NCBI RefSeq assembly: GCF_017573545.1
Contig: NZ_JAGEOK010000002.1
Span: 372,001-436,000, forward strand
Direction of reading: 5' to 3'
Origin: Actinomadura nitritigenes
GTDB lineage: Bacteria > Actinomycetota > Actinomycetes > Streptosporangiales > Streptosporangiaceae
Length of the DNA: 64,000 nucleotides
This document shows positions 26,040 through 37,045 of this stretch, one piece after another. Under the pieces are notes generated by a model. It had not been told where the DNA came from, made no database searches, and saw nothing but the letters and a program-made list of their open reading frames with translations. The number at the start of each line of letters is the position of its first letter. The first letter of the stretch is position 1. The position numbers and the translations under genes are program-made.

Positions 26040-27221
26040 TCAGCTGGACAGTTGGGCGGCCAGCTTGGGGCTGACTCGGACGGCGCCCTTGAGGTTGCGG
26101 GTGTAGACGTTCTGGATCATCACGTCGAGGCCCGTGCGCGGCGCGACGACCATCTTGCCGTTGCCGATGTACAGCGCGATGTGGGAGATGTAGCCGGGCG
26201 CCGTGGGGTCGTTGGCCCAGATCAGCATGTCGCCGGGGACGGCCTTGTTGTACGGGATGACCCAGCCGACGCGGGCCTGGTCGGCGGCGACGCGCGGGAG
26301 GCGGATGCCGGCCCGCGCGAACGCGTACTGCATCAGCCCGGAGCAGTCGTAGCCGCCCTCGGCCTCCGACTCGCCGCCCCACACGTACGGCCAGCCGATC
26401 CGCGAGTACGCCGCCTTGATCACGGTCTGCACCTGGCCGGCGGTCATCACCTGGCCGTGCGAGGTCGGCGCGTGGTCCGAGCCGGCCCTCGGGAAGTCGA
26501 TCTGCGGGTTGACCGCGACGGCCTTGGCGTGCTTCGGCAGCACCTTCTTCAGCTTCTTGATGAAGGCGGCCGGCTTCGTCTTCGGCACGCTGATCAGCAT
26601 CGCGTTGCCGGTGGGCATGCCGAGGGCCTGCGCGGTGGCGTGCGAGACGACCGCGTCGACGTCGCTGATGCCCATCGTCGCGTAGGCGCCGACGCGCAGG
26701 TTCGACTGGTGCTGCTTGCCGCCGACGGGCACCTGGCTGCCGAGCTTGACGCCGCCGTCGCTGCCCATCGTGAACGAGATGGCGACGTCGCCGGACGCGA
26801 CGTTGCGCCAGAGCGCGTCGGACTGCGCGGTCGGCTTCGGCGTGTAGTTGCGGAACGTGGACGGGTCGACGCCCATCAGGCCGACGCGCTTGCCGGCGAC
26901 CATGCCCTGCACGGCGTCGACGACCTCGACGCCCTTCACGCCCTTGGCGCCCCGGATCTTCGCGATGGTCGCGGCGGGCAGCGCGGACGGGGCCGCCACG
27001 AGGACGTGCGGCGTGAGGCGCTTGCCGAGCGGTGCGACCGCGCCCGGCGAGAGGCTGGTGCTGCCGGAGGCGGCGACGTAGCGGGCCCGCTTCTCCTGCG
27101 GCGAGGGGGCGGGGTCGCCGTCGTGGCCGCGGGCGATGAGGACCGCCGTATTGGCGGCGAGCGTGGTCAGGACCGAAACGCCGATGATCGTCGGTAGGAC
27201 CCGGCGGTTCGGCTTCCGCAC
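26040..27221 (-). CDS. NlpC/P60 family cell-wall peptidase
   Basis: A 393-residue secreted or membrane-anchored endopeptidase that cleaves peptidoglycan stem peptides. An N-terminal signal-anchor (VLPTIIGVSVLTTLAANTAV, residues ~8-30) is followed by a ~230-residue domain of unknown fold (LTPHVLVAAPSALPAATIAK). The C-terminal NlpC/P60 domain has its catalytic Cys in GGYDCSGLMQYAFA and His in GYISHIALYIGNGKM. The true start is GTG 27221, 7 nt after AAAGGAG; longer in-frame starts lack a site. The gene precedes a repeat-rich 444-nt gap and converges on the TetR gene. Confidence 0.9.
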   Translation of the reverse strand: MRKPNRRVLPTIIGVSVLTTLAANTAVLIARGHDGDPAPSPQEKRARYVAASGSTSLSPGAVAPLGKRLTPHVLVAAPSALPAATIAKIRGAKGVKGVEVVDAVQGMVAGKRVGLMGVDPSTFRNYTPKPTAQSDALWRNVASGDVAISFTMGSDGGVKLGSQVPVGGKQHQSNLRVGAYATMGISDVDAVVSHATAQALGMPTGNAMLISVPKTKPAAFIKKLKKVLPKHAKAVAVNPQIDFPRAGSDHAPTSHGQVMTAGQVQTVIKAAYSRIGWPYVWGGESEAEGGYDCSGLMQYAFARAGIRLPRVAADQARVGWVIPYNKAVPGDMLIWANDPTAPGYISHIALYIGNGKMVVAPRTGLDVMIQNVYTRNLKGAVRVSPKLAAQLSS

Positions 27222-27414
27222 TGCCACGCTCCTTTGAGGTCGAGCCTTCCGGCTCCCACGACTATGACCCAGAGGAGCGGCAACCGTCCAGATACCCGGT
27301 GCATCACCGGGCACCCCTGCCCGTCATGCCCCATCGGGTCAGCCCCGTCTCCGCTACCCATTGGTAACACCATGCGGGAACGAGAGCAAGGTCACGTTGC
27401 CACAAAATGGACGG

Positions 27415-29400
<1,986 letters not shown>

Positions 29401-29461
29401 GCCCCGATCCTGCCCGATCCGGCGCCCGGTTCACGGCCCCGGGCCGTCCCGTTTCGGCGGG

Positions 29462-29489
29462 TTGCCCCCGAGCGCGCCGCCCCTATGAT
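29462..29489 (+). promoter_or_regulatory. Promoter of the methyltransferase gene
   Basis: TTGCCC (29462-29467), 16-nt spacer, TATGAT (29484-29489). Transcription would start near 29496, leaving a leader of about 110 nt that contains the palindrome GTCCGTCCGCGGAC. Confidence 0.55.
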
Positions 29490-29609
29490 GACGTCGCCGA
29501 TGACCGGGTCCGTCCGCGGACGGGCCCCGACCCGGCACAAGCACCAAGAACGTCGTCCAACGCTCCCCCTCCCCCCGCTCCTGCACCCGCTGAAGTTGGA
29601 GCTTCACCC

Positions 29610-30512
29610 ATGACCGAAACCCGGCCCTCCACCCCCACCTCCCTCGACGACGTCGACGGCTGGTTCCCCAAGGTCGACCAGAGGCTGTTCACCTGGTTCC
29701 TGGACCGCCAGGAACGCCTCGGCCAGCAGGGCGACCTCGTCGAGCTCGGCTCCTACCTCGGCAAGAGCGCCATCCTCATCGGGCGCCACCTGCGCGACGG
29801 CGAGACCTTCACCGTCTGCGACCTGTTCGACTCCGAGGCCCCCGACGACTCCAACCAGGCCGAGATGGACGGGTCGTACGCGAGCCTGACCCGCACCGCC
29901 TTCGAGGCGAACTACCGCGCCTTCCACGACGGCCTGCCGCGGATCGTCCAGGCGCCGACCTCGGTGATCCTCGACCACGTGCGGCCGGAGAGCTGCCGGT
30001 TCGTGCACGTGGACGCGTCCCACCTGTACGAGCACGTGCGGGGCGACATCCAGGCCGCGCACGTGATGCTGCCGGTGGAGGGCGTGCTCGTCTGCGACGA
30101 CTACCGCTCCGAGCACACCCCCGGCGTCTCCGCCGCCGTCTGGGAGGCGGTCGCCGCCGAGGGCCTGCGCCCGGTCTGCGTCACCCCCCAGAAGTTCTAC
30201 GGGACGTGGGGCGACGTGAAGGACGTCCAGGACGACCTGCTGGCCTGGCTCGGCGAGCAGGACGACCTCTGGCACGAGGTGCAGGAGGTGGCCGGGCGGC
30301 CGCTGCTGCGCGTCAAGGGCAAGCCGGCCCCGAAGGCCCCCAAGAAGGACCGGACGCGCGAGCTCAAGGAGCGCCTCGCCCGCGCCGAGGAGCAGCGGGC
30401 GCGCGCGCAGCACGAGCTCGACTCCGTCCGCAACTCGTTGAGCTTCAAGGTCGGCCGGGCCGCCACCGCGCTGCCCCGGGCGATGCGCCGCCGCAACGGG
30501 CGGCAGCGCTAG
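29610..30512 (+). CDS. Class I SAM-dependent methyltransferase with coiled-coil tail
   Basis: A 300-residue methyltransferase of the Methyltransf_24 type. Motif I reads DLVELGSYLGKSAILIG (about residue 42), the acidic motif TVCDLFDSEAP follows, then FVHVDASHLYEHVRGDI and VLVCDDY. From about residue 240 a Lys/Glu/Arg coiled coil leads into NSLSFKVGRAATALPRAMRR. This tail is common on glycosyl- and methyltransferases acting on surface glycans. Acceptor unknown; a cell-surface polysaccharide is a reasonable guess. Its 3' end overlaps the convergent oxidoreductase gene by 4 nt. Confidence 0.85.
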   Translation: MTETRPSTPTSLDDVDGWFPKVDQRLFTWFLDRQERLGQQGDLVELGSYLGKSAILIGRHLRDGETFTVCDLFDSEAPDDSNQAEMDGSYASLTRTAFEANYRAFHDGLPRIVQAPTSVILDHVRPESCRFVHVDASHLYEHVRGDIQAAHVMLPVEGVLVCDDYRSEHTPGVSAAVWEAVAAEGLRPVCVTPQKFYGTWGDVKDVQDDLLAWLGEQDDLWHEVQEVAGRPLLRVKGKPAPKAPKKDRTRELKERLARAEEQRARAQHELDSVRNSLSFKVGRAATALPRAMRRRNGRQR

Positions 30513-31867
30513 CCGTCGAGGGCCGCGAGGGCGGTCTCGATGGTGCGGTGGAACGTCGGATAGGCGTAGATCATCTCGCGGAGGGCCGCGGTGGGGGCCT
30601 CGGTGTGCACGGCGACGGCCAGCGCGCCGAGGACCTCCCCGCCGGCCGGCCCGGCCGCGGTCGCGCCGACCAGCACCCCCCACTCGGTGCTCTCGACGAG
30701 CTTGACGAACCCGTCGTTGCCGACCTTCTGGATCCAGCCGCGCGCCGACTCCGGGATCGGCGCGAGCCCGGTGCGGACCGGCAGGTTCTGATCGCGGGCC
30801 TGCGCCTCGGTGAGCCCGACCGACGCGATCTCGGGATCGGTGAACGTCACCCGGGGGACGGCCCGGTAGGCGGCCTGCGGCCCCTCCTCGCCGAGGATGT
30901 CGCGGACCGCGACGGACGCCTGGTACATCGACACGTGCGTGAACGCGCCCTTGCCGGTGATGTCGCCGATCGCCCAGACGCCGTCGGCGGCGCGCATGTG
31001 CCCGTCCACGTCGAGCCGCCGGGCGTTCTCGTCCAGGCCCACGGCGTCCAGGCCGAGGCCCTTCAGGTTCGGGCGGCGGCCCGTCGCGACGAGCAGCCGG
31101 TCGGCGGCCAGGGTCTCGTCCCCGAGATGCAGGCGGAACTCGCCGTTCGCGTACGACGCGCCGGTGACCTTCGCGCCCGTCCGCACGCCGATGCCCTCCC
31201 GCTCGAACACCTGCCGCAGCAGCCCGCTCGACTCGGGTTCCTCGTTCAGCAGCAGGCGGTCGGCCGCCTCGACGACCGTCACGCGGCTGTCGAAGCGTGA
31301 GAAGACCTGCGCCATCTCCACCCCGACCGCGCCGCCGCCCAGCACCAGCAGCGACTCCGGCACCTCGGTGGCCTGCACGGCCTCCCGGTTCGTCCAGTAC
31401 GGGACGTCCGCGAGCCCGTCGACCGGCGGAGCCGACGGCGCCGTGCCGGTGTTGAGCAGGATGCCGCGGCGGGCCCGGAACACCCGGTCGCCGACCGTCA
31501 CCTCGCGCGGCCCGGTGATGCGGCCCTCCCCCCGCACCAGCCGCGCGCCCTTGCCGGTGAGCCGGTCGGCGGCGGCCGTGTCCGTCCACGAGCCGGTCGC
31601 CTCGTCGCAGATCCGGGCGGCCACCGGCGCCCAGTCCGGCCGGATGATCGAGTCGCCCGCCATCCCCGGGATGCGGGTGCCGTCCGCGATCAGCCCCGCC
31701 GCGCGCACCATCATCTTCGTCGGGACGCACGCGTAGTACGGGCACTCCCCGCCGACCAGCCGGGACTCCACGGCCGCGACGGACAGGCCGGCCTCGGCCA
31801 GCCGGCCCGCCGCGTCCTCCCCGCCGGGCCCGAGACCGATGACGACGACATCGACTTCTTCAGCCAT
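30509..31867 (-). CDS. FAD/NAD(P) disulfide oxidoreductase (Lpd/MerA-like, atypical)
   Basis: A 452-residue pyridine nucleotide-disulfide oxidoreductase. The N-terminal FAD site is VVVIGLGPGGEDAAGRLAEAG and the redox motif GGECPYYACVPTKMM (about residue 40) keeps the C-x4-C spacing. The NAD(P) site is LLVLGGGAVGVEMAQVFSRF, the second FAD motif GVWAIGDITG, and the C-terminal dimer domain ends MIYAYPTFHRTIE. In lipoamide dehydrogenases that last motif is HxHPT with the catalytic His; here both histidines are Tyr, so the acid-base partner differs. Electron acceptor unknown. ATG 31867 chosen over 31885 because of an upstream GGACTCGGGG. Confidence 0.9.
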   Translation of the reverse strand: MAEEVDVVVIGLGPGGEDAAGRLAEAGLSVAAVESRLVGGECPYYACVPTKMMVRAAGLIADGTRIPGMAGDSIIRPDWAPVAARICDEATGSWTDTAAADRLTGKGARLVRGEGRITGPREVTVGDRVFRARRGILLNTGTAPSAPPVDGLADVPYWTNREAVQATEVPESLLVLGGGAVGVEMAQVFSRFDSRVTVVEAADRLLLNEEPESSGLLRQVFEREGIGVRTGAKVTGASYANGEFRLHLGDETLAADRLLVATGRRPNLKGLGLDAVGLDENARRLDVDGHMRAADGVWAIGDITGKGAFTHVSMYQASVAVRDILGEEGPQAAYRAVPRVTFTDPEIASVGLTEAQARDQNLPVRTGLAPIPESARGWIQKVGNDGFVKLVESTEWGVLVGATAAGPAGGEVLGALAVAVHTEAPTAALREMIYAYPTFHRTIETALAALDG

Positions 31868-31898
31868 GCCCCGAGTCCTGCCCATGTTGGGCGGGGTC

Positions 31899-32852
31899 TC
31901 ACTGTGGCGGGCGAGGTTTTGCGGCCCGGCGGGGCGGCAGGGGAATCCGGTCCAGGTCGTGGACGAGCGAGATCGCGCCGCCGAACTCGGCGGCGGCCTC
32001 GTCCTCGAAGCGGTGCTCGTCCTCCGCGCGGTAGCGCTCGGAGAAGTGCGTGAGGACCAGGTGCCGGACGCCGGCGTCCGCCGCGACCCGGCCCGCCTGC
32101 CCCGCCGTGAGGTGACCGAACCTCGCCGCGAGCGGGGAGTCCTCGTTCAGGAACGTCGACTCGATCACCAGCATGTCGACGCCGGACGCGAGATCCCGCA
32201 CGCCGTCGCAGCGGCGGGTGTCCATGACGAACGCGACCTTCTGCCCGGGACGCCGCGCGCTGCACTCCTCCAGCGCGACCGTCGTGCCGTCCGGCGCGGT
32301 CACCCGCCCCCGCTCCTGGAGTTCGCGGACGAGCGGCCCTCGCACGCCCCGCTCCGCGAGCCGCTCCGGCAGCATCGTCACGCCGTCCGGCTCCTCGACC
32401 CGGTACCCGTACGCCTCCACCGGGTGCGACAGCCGCCGCGCGACCAGCGAGAACGGCGCGTCCTCCAGGTCGAGCGCGGTCCGCTCCCCCGACACCGGCC
32501 ACTCGCGGACCACCTCGGTGTCGTGGAACGCCGACGCGTACCGCAGCCGCTGCCAGTACTCCGCGCCGCTCGCCGGGAACACCGCGTTCACCGGGTGCTC
32601 GACGCCGTCGCGCGCGATCCGCTGGACGATGCCGGGCACGCCGAGGCAGTGGTCGCCGTGGAAGTGCGTCACGCAGATCCACGTCACGTCGTTCGCGGCG
32701 ACCCCGGCGTGCGCCATCTGCCGCTGCGTCCCCTCGCCCGGGTCGAACAGCAGGCCCTGCCCGTCCCAGCGCAGCAGGTAGCCGTTGTGGTTGCGGGCCT
32801 TGGTCGGCACCGCGCTGGCGGAGCCGAGGACGATCAGATCGCGTGCGGACAT
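31899..32852 (-). CDS. rnz: Ribonuclease Z
   Basis: A 317-residue short-form tRNase Z, a zinc beta-lactamase-fold enzyme that removes the 3' trailer of tRNA precursors. The metal motif [13 protein letters not shown] (HxHxDH) is near residue 60, with DTRRCDG and ESTFLNED further on and the later ligand in [12 protein letters not shown]. The N-terminus [16 protein letters not shown] matches actinobacterial orthologues and fixes the start at ATG 32852. Relevant to the window because the tRNA gene at its right end has no encoded CCA. It is 31 nt upstream of the oxidoreductase gene. Confidence 0.94.
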   Translation of the reverse strand: MSARDLIVLGSASAVPTKARNHNGYLLRWDGQGLLFDPGEGTQRQMAHAGVAANDVTWICVTHFHGDHCLGVPGIVQRIARDGVEHPVNAVFPASGAEYWQRLRYASAFHDTEVVREWPVSGERTALDLEDAPFSLVARRLSHPVEAYGYRVEEPDGVTMLPERLAERGVRGPLVRELQERGRVTAPDGTTVALEECSARRPGQKVAFVMDTRRCDGVRDLASGVDMLVIESTFLNEDSPLAARFGHLTAGQAGRVAADAGVRHLVLTHFSERYRAEDEHRFEDEAAAEFGGAISLVHDLDRIPLPPRRAAKPRPPQ

Positions 32853-32937
32853 CCCCCCATGGTGCCGGGCGAAGGCCGTTGCAAGCGCTTGGTTATCCTG
32901 ACCGCGTCCTGGACCGATGCGAGCAAGGGAGAGCCGC

Positions 32938-33414
32938 GTGGCCGGAAGCAAGCGCGACAAGATCAGGATGACCCCCGAGGAGGTCGCCGCCTACCTCGCC
33001 GGCAACTTCAAGGTCCAGGTCGCCACCGTCGGCAAGGACGGCGAGCCGCACCTCGTCACGATGTTCTACGCGCTGCTCGACGGCAAGATCGCGTTCACCA
33101 CGTACCACTCGTCGCAGAAGGTCGTGAACCTGCGCCGCAATCCGACGATGACCTGCCTCGTCGAGGACGGCGTCGAGTACAACGAGCTGCGCGGCGTCGC
33201 ACTGTACGGCCGCGGCCTGGTCATCGAGGACCGCGACGAGCTGCACAAGGTCGGCTACGTCGTCGGCTCCCGCATGGCGGGCCTGCCCGTCCCCGAGATC
33301 GGCGAGCCCATCGACCCCGCCATGGCCGCCGGCATCGAGCAGGCCATGTCCAAGCGCGTCCTCGTCGTCATGGACCCCGACACCGTCGTCAGCTGGGACC
33401 ATCGGAAGGCGTGA
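32938..33414 (+). CDS. PPOX-class F420-dependent flavin/deazaflavin oxidoreductase
   Basis: A 158-residue split-barrel protein of the pyridoxamine-phosphate-oxidase-like, probably F420-binding class. The core reads [20 protein letters not shown] and [20 protein letters not shown], followed by a helix-strand pair [15 protein letters not shown]. The start GTG 32938 follows an AAGGGAGAG site; the frame extends upstream to ATG 32917. A TATCCT box at 32894-32899 could be the -10 element. It is divergent from rnz and overlaps tail-to-tail by 26 nt with the next gene. Substrate unknown. Confidence 0.85.
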   Translation: MAGSKRDKIRMTPEEVAAYLAGNFKVQVATVGKDGEPHLVTMFYALLDGKIAFTTYHSSQKVVNLRRNPTMTCLVEDGVEYNELRGVALYGRGLVIEDRDELHKVGYVVGSRMAGLPVPEIGEPIDPAMAAGIEQAMSKRVLVVMDPDTVVSWDHRKA

Positions 33415-34291
33415 GCCCCTCCCGCCGGCGCGCCGCGTCCTCCGCCTTGGGGGTCGGGACCGAGCCGTAGAGGGTGATCGCGCGGTCGAGGGCGGCGCCC
33501 TCGGCCGCGGTGTCGCCGCGCTGCCGGGCCGCGTCCGCGAGATGCACGAACGCGTCGCCCTCCCGCTCCGGGGCCTCCTCCGCCCGGACGATCTCCAGTG
33601 CCTGGCCGAAGAAGTTGGTCGCCGCAACGGGCCGTCCCGCGCGCAGGTACGCCTCGCCGAGGGTGGTGAGGGCGCGGGCCCGGTCGTGGTCGTCGGAGAG
33701 CGCGGCGAACTCGTCCGGCAGGGAGCCCAGCAGCCGGATGGCGCGGTCGAGGTCGCCCGTCTCCATCAGCGCGCGGCCGAGGTTGTGCCGGGCCAGCAGC
33801 ACCGTGCGGCGGTCGCCGTCGCGCTCGGCGAGCCGCAGGCCCTCCTCCAGCGACTCGGCGGCCTCCGCCCAGCGCTCCCGGTGCAGCAGCGCCAGTCCCT
33901 CCGCCTCCAGTTCCGCCTCGCCGGACGCCGGACCGGAGAGGTAGTGGTCCAGGACCCGGCGCAGCGCCGCGTCGCGCTCCTCCTCGGTGTCCTCGCGGGC
34001 GGCCCATTCCCGCGCGTAGTCGCGGACGGGCCCGGGCAGCCGGTGGCGGTCGCCGCCCGCATCGGCGACGAGACCGCGGTCGGCGAGCGTCCGGAGCAGG
34101 TCGCGGGCATCCGCCTCCGGGACCCCGGCCAGGGCGGCGGCCGCGGCGGCGCCGAAGTCGTCGCCGGGCTGCAGGCCCAGCAGCCGGAGCAGCCGGGCGG
34201 CGTCCGGAGGGAGCGCCCGGTAGGAGTCCTCGAATTTCGCGCGCACGTCGGGGTCCTTCCCCCGACGCGGCGGGCGCCAACCGGGCGGCAC
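33389..34291 (-). CDS. Orphan STAND-type winged-helix/TPR protein lacking the NTPase
   Basis: A 300-residue protein that looks like the C-terminal half of an NB-ARC/SARP-type STAND regulator. Residues ~15-100 (FEDSYRALPPDAARLLRLLG, then LAGVPEADARDLLRTLADRG and RLPGPVRDYAREW) match the helical/winged region that follows the NB-ARC ATPase. Residues 130-290 hold TPR repeats (LARHNLGRALMETGDLDRAI; RALTTLGEAYLRAGRPVAA). No P-loop is present here or in the 106 nt upstream, where LtrA ends. Start GTG 34291 is tentative. It overlaps the PPOX gene tail-to-tail by 26 nt. Either a remnant or a stand-alone adaptor. Confidence 0.7.
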   Translation of the reverse strand: MPPGWRPPRRGKDPDVRAKFEDSYRALPPDAARLLRLLGLQPGDDFGAAAAAALAGVPEADARDLLRTLADRGLVADAGGDRHRLPGPVRDYAREWAAREDTEEERDAALRRVLDHYLSGPASGEAELEAEGLALLHRERWAEAAESLEEGLRLAERDGDRRTVLLARHNLGRALMETGDLDRAIRLLGSLPDEFAALSDDHDRARALTTLGEAYLRAGRPVAATNFFGQALEIVRAEEAPEREGDAFVHLADAARQRGDTAAEGAALDRAITLYGSVPTPKAEDAARRREGLTPSDGPS

Positions 34292-34309
34292 GACGCCCCG
34301 CCACGGCGC

Positions 34310-34385
34310 CCGGGCCCGGCGCCCGGGCCCGGCGCCCCGGCCCGGTCCCGGCCCGGGTTCCGGCCCGGGTTCCGGCCGCGGGGCT
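34310..34385. repeat. GC-only low-complexity tract
   Basis: Between the TPR gene start and the LtrA stop, short units GCGCCCGGGCCCG and CCCGGGTTCCGG are repeated two to three times. Nearly pure G+C and self-complementary. It could fold or pause polymerase; no gene is seen in it. Confidence 0.6.
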
Positions 34386-34397
34386 GCGGCTCGCGGC

Positions 34398-35711
34398 TCA
34401 GCGCCCCGGTGGCGGCTCGGCGGGCTCGGCGCCGTCGGCGGCCGCCTCCCCGAGCGGGACGGGCCGCATCGCCGGCACTCCCGGGACGCTCGGGACGCGG
34501 TCGCGCAGCCGGTAGGCGCGCACGTCCCACAGCGCCAGCGCGGCCACCACGACCGTCGTGCAGATGTGCAGGGTCAGCCGGTCCATCGCGAACGAGATCG
34601 CCGCGAGCCCCGCGAGCGCGACCAGCGCGGTGAGGCGGGCCCGCGTGAAGTCCCCGAAGACGGCCCGCTTGAAGAGGGCGTGCCCGAACACGAACAAGGC
34701 CGGGCCGCCCGTCGCGACGGCGGCGAAACCGGCCGTCACGTGCCCGCCGGGATGCGCCATCACCATCTCGTCCGCGACGGCGCCGACGATGATGCCCGCG
34801 ACCATCACGATGTGGATGAACGTGTACGCGGACCGGCCCAGACGTCCCGGATCCGGGGACTCGGCGATCCGCTCGGCCGCCTTCTCCGCCGTGTGGTCGA
34901 AGTAGATCCACCAGAGCGCGACGGCGCCGGCGAACGCCGACACGAACCCCGCCGCGACCCCGGCGCCCGGCGTACGGCCGCCGAGCGTCGCACCGGTGAC
35001 CAGCACGGACTCGCCGAGGGCGATGATGACGAACAGCTGGCAGCGCTCGGCCATGTGGCCGCCGTCGATGGTCCAGTCGGCCGTGCTGGACCGGCCGAGC
35101 AGCGGGGTCGTGTACCCGTGCCACGGCGCCAGGTACTCCAGCGCGACGGCGAGCAGCCACAGCCCGGCGCGGACGTCCGCCGCGTCCACGAGGGCGCCGC
35201 CGATCCACAGCACGGCCGACACCGCCTGCCAGAACAGCACCCGCTGGAAGTTGCGGCCGAGCTCGTGGGCCCAGGTGGTGGCGACGACGAAGACGGTCCG
35301 GCCCACCTGGATGACCACGTAGGCCGCAGCGAACCACACCCCGCCGGAACCGAACGCGCCGGGCAGCATCGCCGCCATGAACAGCCCGGCGATCATCACG
35401 CCGACCAGCATCAGCCGGACCACCGGATGGTCCGGGTCGAACCAGTTGGTGGTCCAGCAGGTGTACATCCACGCCCACCAGACCGCGAGCAGGAGCAGCA
35501 GCGTCTCGGCGGCGCCGCGGGCGGTCAGGTGCTCCAGCAGCCGGTGCGACAGCTGGGTCACCGCGAAGACGAAGACCAGGTCGAAGAAGAGCTCGAAGAA
35601 GGTGACCCGCGCCGTGCCGTCGCCGCGGGGCCGCAGCAGGGCGTCCACCCTGGACGGGCGCCCTGCGGGCATGCCGGACGGCGCGGCGTGCCCGGTGCGC
35701 GCGTCGCTCAT
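34398..35711 (-). CDS. LtrA family membrane protein
   Basis: A 437-residue integral membrane protein of the low temperature requirement A family. The hallmark first helix TFFELFFDLVFVFAVTQLSH is near residue 38, and AVWWAWMYTCWTTNWFDPDH and AERCQLFVIIALGESVLVTG are also diagnostic. About ten membrane helices are visible. The biochemical role is unsettled; the name comes from Listeria cold growth. It has a ~25-residue cytoplasmic N-terminal tail and a Pro/Ala-rich C-tail. It is encoded 30 nt downstream of the mca-associated small membrane protein. Confidence 0.92.
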   Translation of the reverse strand: MSDARTGHAAPSGMPAGRPSRVDALLRPRGDGTARVTFFELFFDLVFVFAVTQLSHRLLEHLTARGAAETLLLLLAVWWAWMYTCWTTNWFDPDHPVVRLMLVGVMIAGLFMAAMLPGAFGSGGVWFAAAYVVIQVGRTVFVVATTWAHELGRNFQRVLFWQAVSAVLWIGGALVDAADVRAGLWLLAVALEYLAPWHGYTTPLLGRSSTADWTIDGGHMAERCQLFVIIALGESVLVTGATLGGRTPGAGVAAGFVSAFAGAVALWWIYFDHTAEKAAERIAESPDPGRLGRSAYTFIHIVMVAGIIVGAVADEMVMAHPGGHVTAGFAAVATGGPALFVFGHALFKRAVFGDFTRARLTALVALAGLAAISFAMDRLTLHICTTVVVAALALWDVRAYRLRDRVPSVPGVPAMRPVPLGEAAADGAEPAEPPPGR

Positions 35712-35741
35712 GGGGGGATGCCTGCCGGCCGGGGCGCCGGG

Positions 35742-35993
35742 CTAGGCGGTGCCGGCGGACTCGTCGCCCGCCTTGCGGTCGGCGGCCGCGGCGGCCTTGG
35801 CGGCCTGCGCCCGCTCCCATTCCTGCTGCTTGAGATCGGCCTCCCGGGGCGCCTGGATCTTCCTCATCTGCTTGTTCATCGACCGGACGAGGAACACCAG
35901 CGCGATCAGCAGCGCCAGGAACACCCCGAAGCCGAGGAGGCCGGGGCTGACCGTGTCGTTGTTGAGCGGAATGGCGTGGGCGAGCGGTAGCAC
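35742..35993 (-). CDS. Small membrane protein linked to mca
   Basis: An 83-residue protein. A short N-terminus is followed by one membrane helix (GLLGFGVFLALLIALVFLVR, about residues 17-37). A strongly charged helical cytoplasmic tail follows (MNKQMRKIQAPREADLKQQE, then Ala/Lys-rich). Its GTG start shares the G of the mca stop codon (TAGTG), so translation is coupled. The counterpart in M. tuberculosis is Rv1083, next to mca. Function unknown; the coupling suggests a partner or anchor for mycothiol conjugate metabolism, an inference. Confidence 0.8.
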   Translation of the reverse strand: MLPLAHAIPLNNDTVSPGLLGFGVFLALLIALVFLVRSMNKQMRKIQAPREADLKQQEWERAQAAKAAAAADRKAGDESAGTA

Positions 35994-36922
35994 TACAGAC
36001 ACACCTTCTCCCGGATGCCGGCGAACAGGTCGCTCTCCGGCAACTCGGTGTCGACCAGGGACCTGGCCAAATGGTAGTCCTCGGTCGGCCATGCCTCGCG
36101 CTGGACGTCCAGCGGGACGCGGAACCAGAACCCGTCGGGGTCGATCTGGGTCGCGTGCGCGAGGAGCGCGCGGTCACGGGTCTCGAAGTAGTCCGCGCAC
36201 GGGACCCGGGTCGTGACGTCCCACGTCGCGCGCTTCTCCTTCTCGTCCTCGAAGCGCTCGATCCAGTCGTGGTACGGCGACTCCAGGCCCGCCTTCTCCA
36301 TCGCGGTGTGCAGCGCGAGGATGCGGTCCTTGCTGAAGGTCATGTGGTAGTAGAGCTTCAGCGGCTGCCACGGGTCGCCCGCGTCCGGGTAGCGCTCCGG
36401 GTCGCCGGCCGCCTCGAACGCCTCCACCGACACCTCGTGGCACTTCACGTGGTCGGGGTGCGGGTAGCCGCCCTTCTCGTCGTACGTCAGCATCACGTGC
36501 GGGCGGAACTCGCGGACGGCGCGCACCAGCGGCTCGCTGGCGGTCTCCAGCGGCTCCAACGCGAAGCAGCCCTCGGGCAGCGGCGGCAGCGGGTCCCCCT
36601 CGGGGAAGCCGGAGTCGACGAAGCCGAGCCAGCGCTGCCCGACGCCGAGGATCTCGCGGGCCCGCGCCATCTCGGCCTCGCGCACCTTGCCGATGTCGGC
36701 CTTGACCTCGGGACGGTCCATCGCCGGGTTCAGGATGTCGCCGCGCTCGCCGCCGGTGCAGGTGACGACCAGCACCTCCACGCCCTCCGCGACGTACCGG
36801 GCCATCGTGGCCGCGCCCTTGCTGGACTCGTCGTCGGGGTGGGCGTGCACCGCCATCAGGCGCAGCGGCTCGGCACCCCCGTCCGGCCGGGCGCACGTCG
36901 TATCGTCGATGACCTCGGACAC
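35993..36922 (-). CDS. mca: Mycothiol S-conjugate amidase
   Basis: A 309-residue zinc amidase of the LmbE/PIG-L family. It cleaves mycothiol S-conjugates to release mercapturic acids for export, detoxifying electrophiles and antibiotics. The zinc motif [13 protein letters not shown] is near residue 25 and the second ligand in [13 protein letters not shown] near 150. [17 protein letters not shown] is characteristic of Mca rather than MshB. GTG 36922 is preceded by GGGAGA. It is divergent from DUF4307-greA. This gene indicates a mycothiol-producing actinobacterium. Confidence 0.95.
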   Translation of the reverse strand: MSEVIDDTTCARPDGGAEPLRLMAVHAHPDDESSKGAATMARYVAEGVEVLVVTCTGGERGDILNPAMDRPEVKADIGKVREAEMARAREILGVGQRWLGFVDSGFPEGDPLPPLPEGCFALEPLETASEPLVRAVREFRPHVMLTYDEKGGYPHPDHVKCHEVSVEAFEAAGDPERYPDAGDPWQPLKLYYHMTFSKDRILALHTAMEKAGLESPYHDWIERFEDEKEKRATWDVTTRVPCADYFETRDRALLAHATQIDPDGFWFRVPLDVQREAWPTEDYHLARSLVDTELPESDLFAGIREKVCL

Positions 36923-37045
36923 CTGGGGATCTCCCTCTCAGCGAGCGGTTCTTACCGTGAAGGCGGACCCCGGTTCGGAGCACCCGCGCCTACAGACGAG
37001 AATTGTCCCTGACAACGTCCGCACCCCGCACGGAGATTCCCCGCG

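Noticed and set aside
25792..26382. Minus-strand frame containing two 25-residue repeats
   Set aside because: It only translates the 75-bp DNA repeats and then runs out of frame into the NlpC/P60 gene. No start codon with a ribosome-binding site is near, and the repeat length alone explains the periodicity.
34310..34385. Possible short gene or palindrome array in the GC-only tract
   Set aside because: Low-complexity CCCGGG repeats will always give apparent hairpins and open frames. There is no start with a ribosome-binding site and no covariation evidence.
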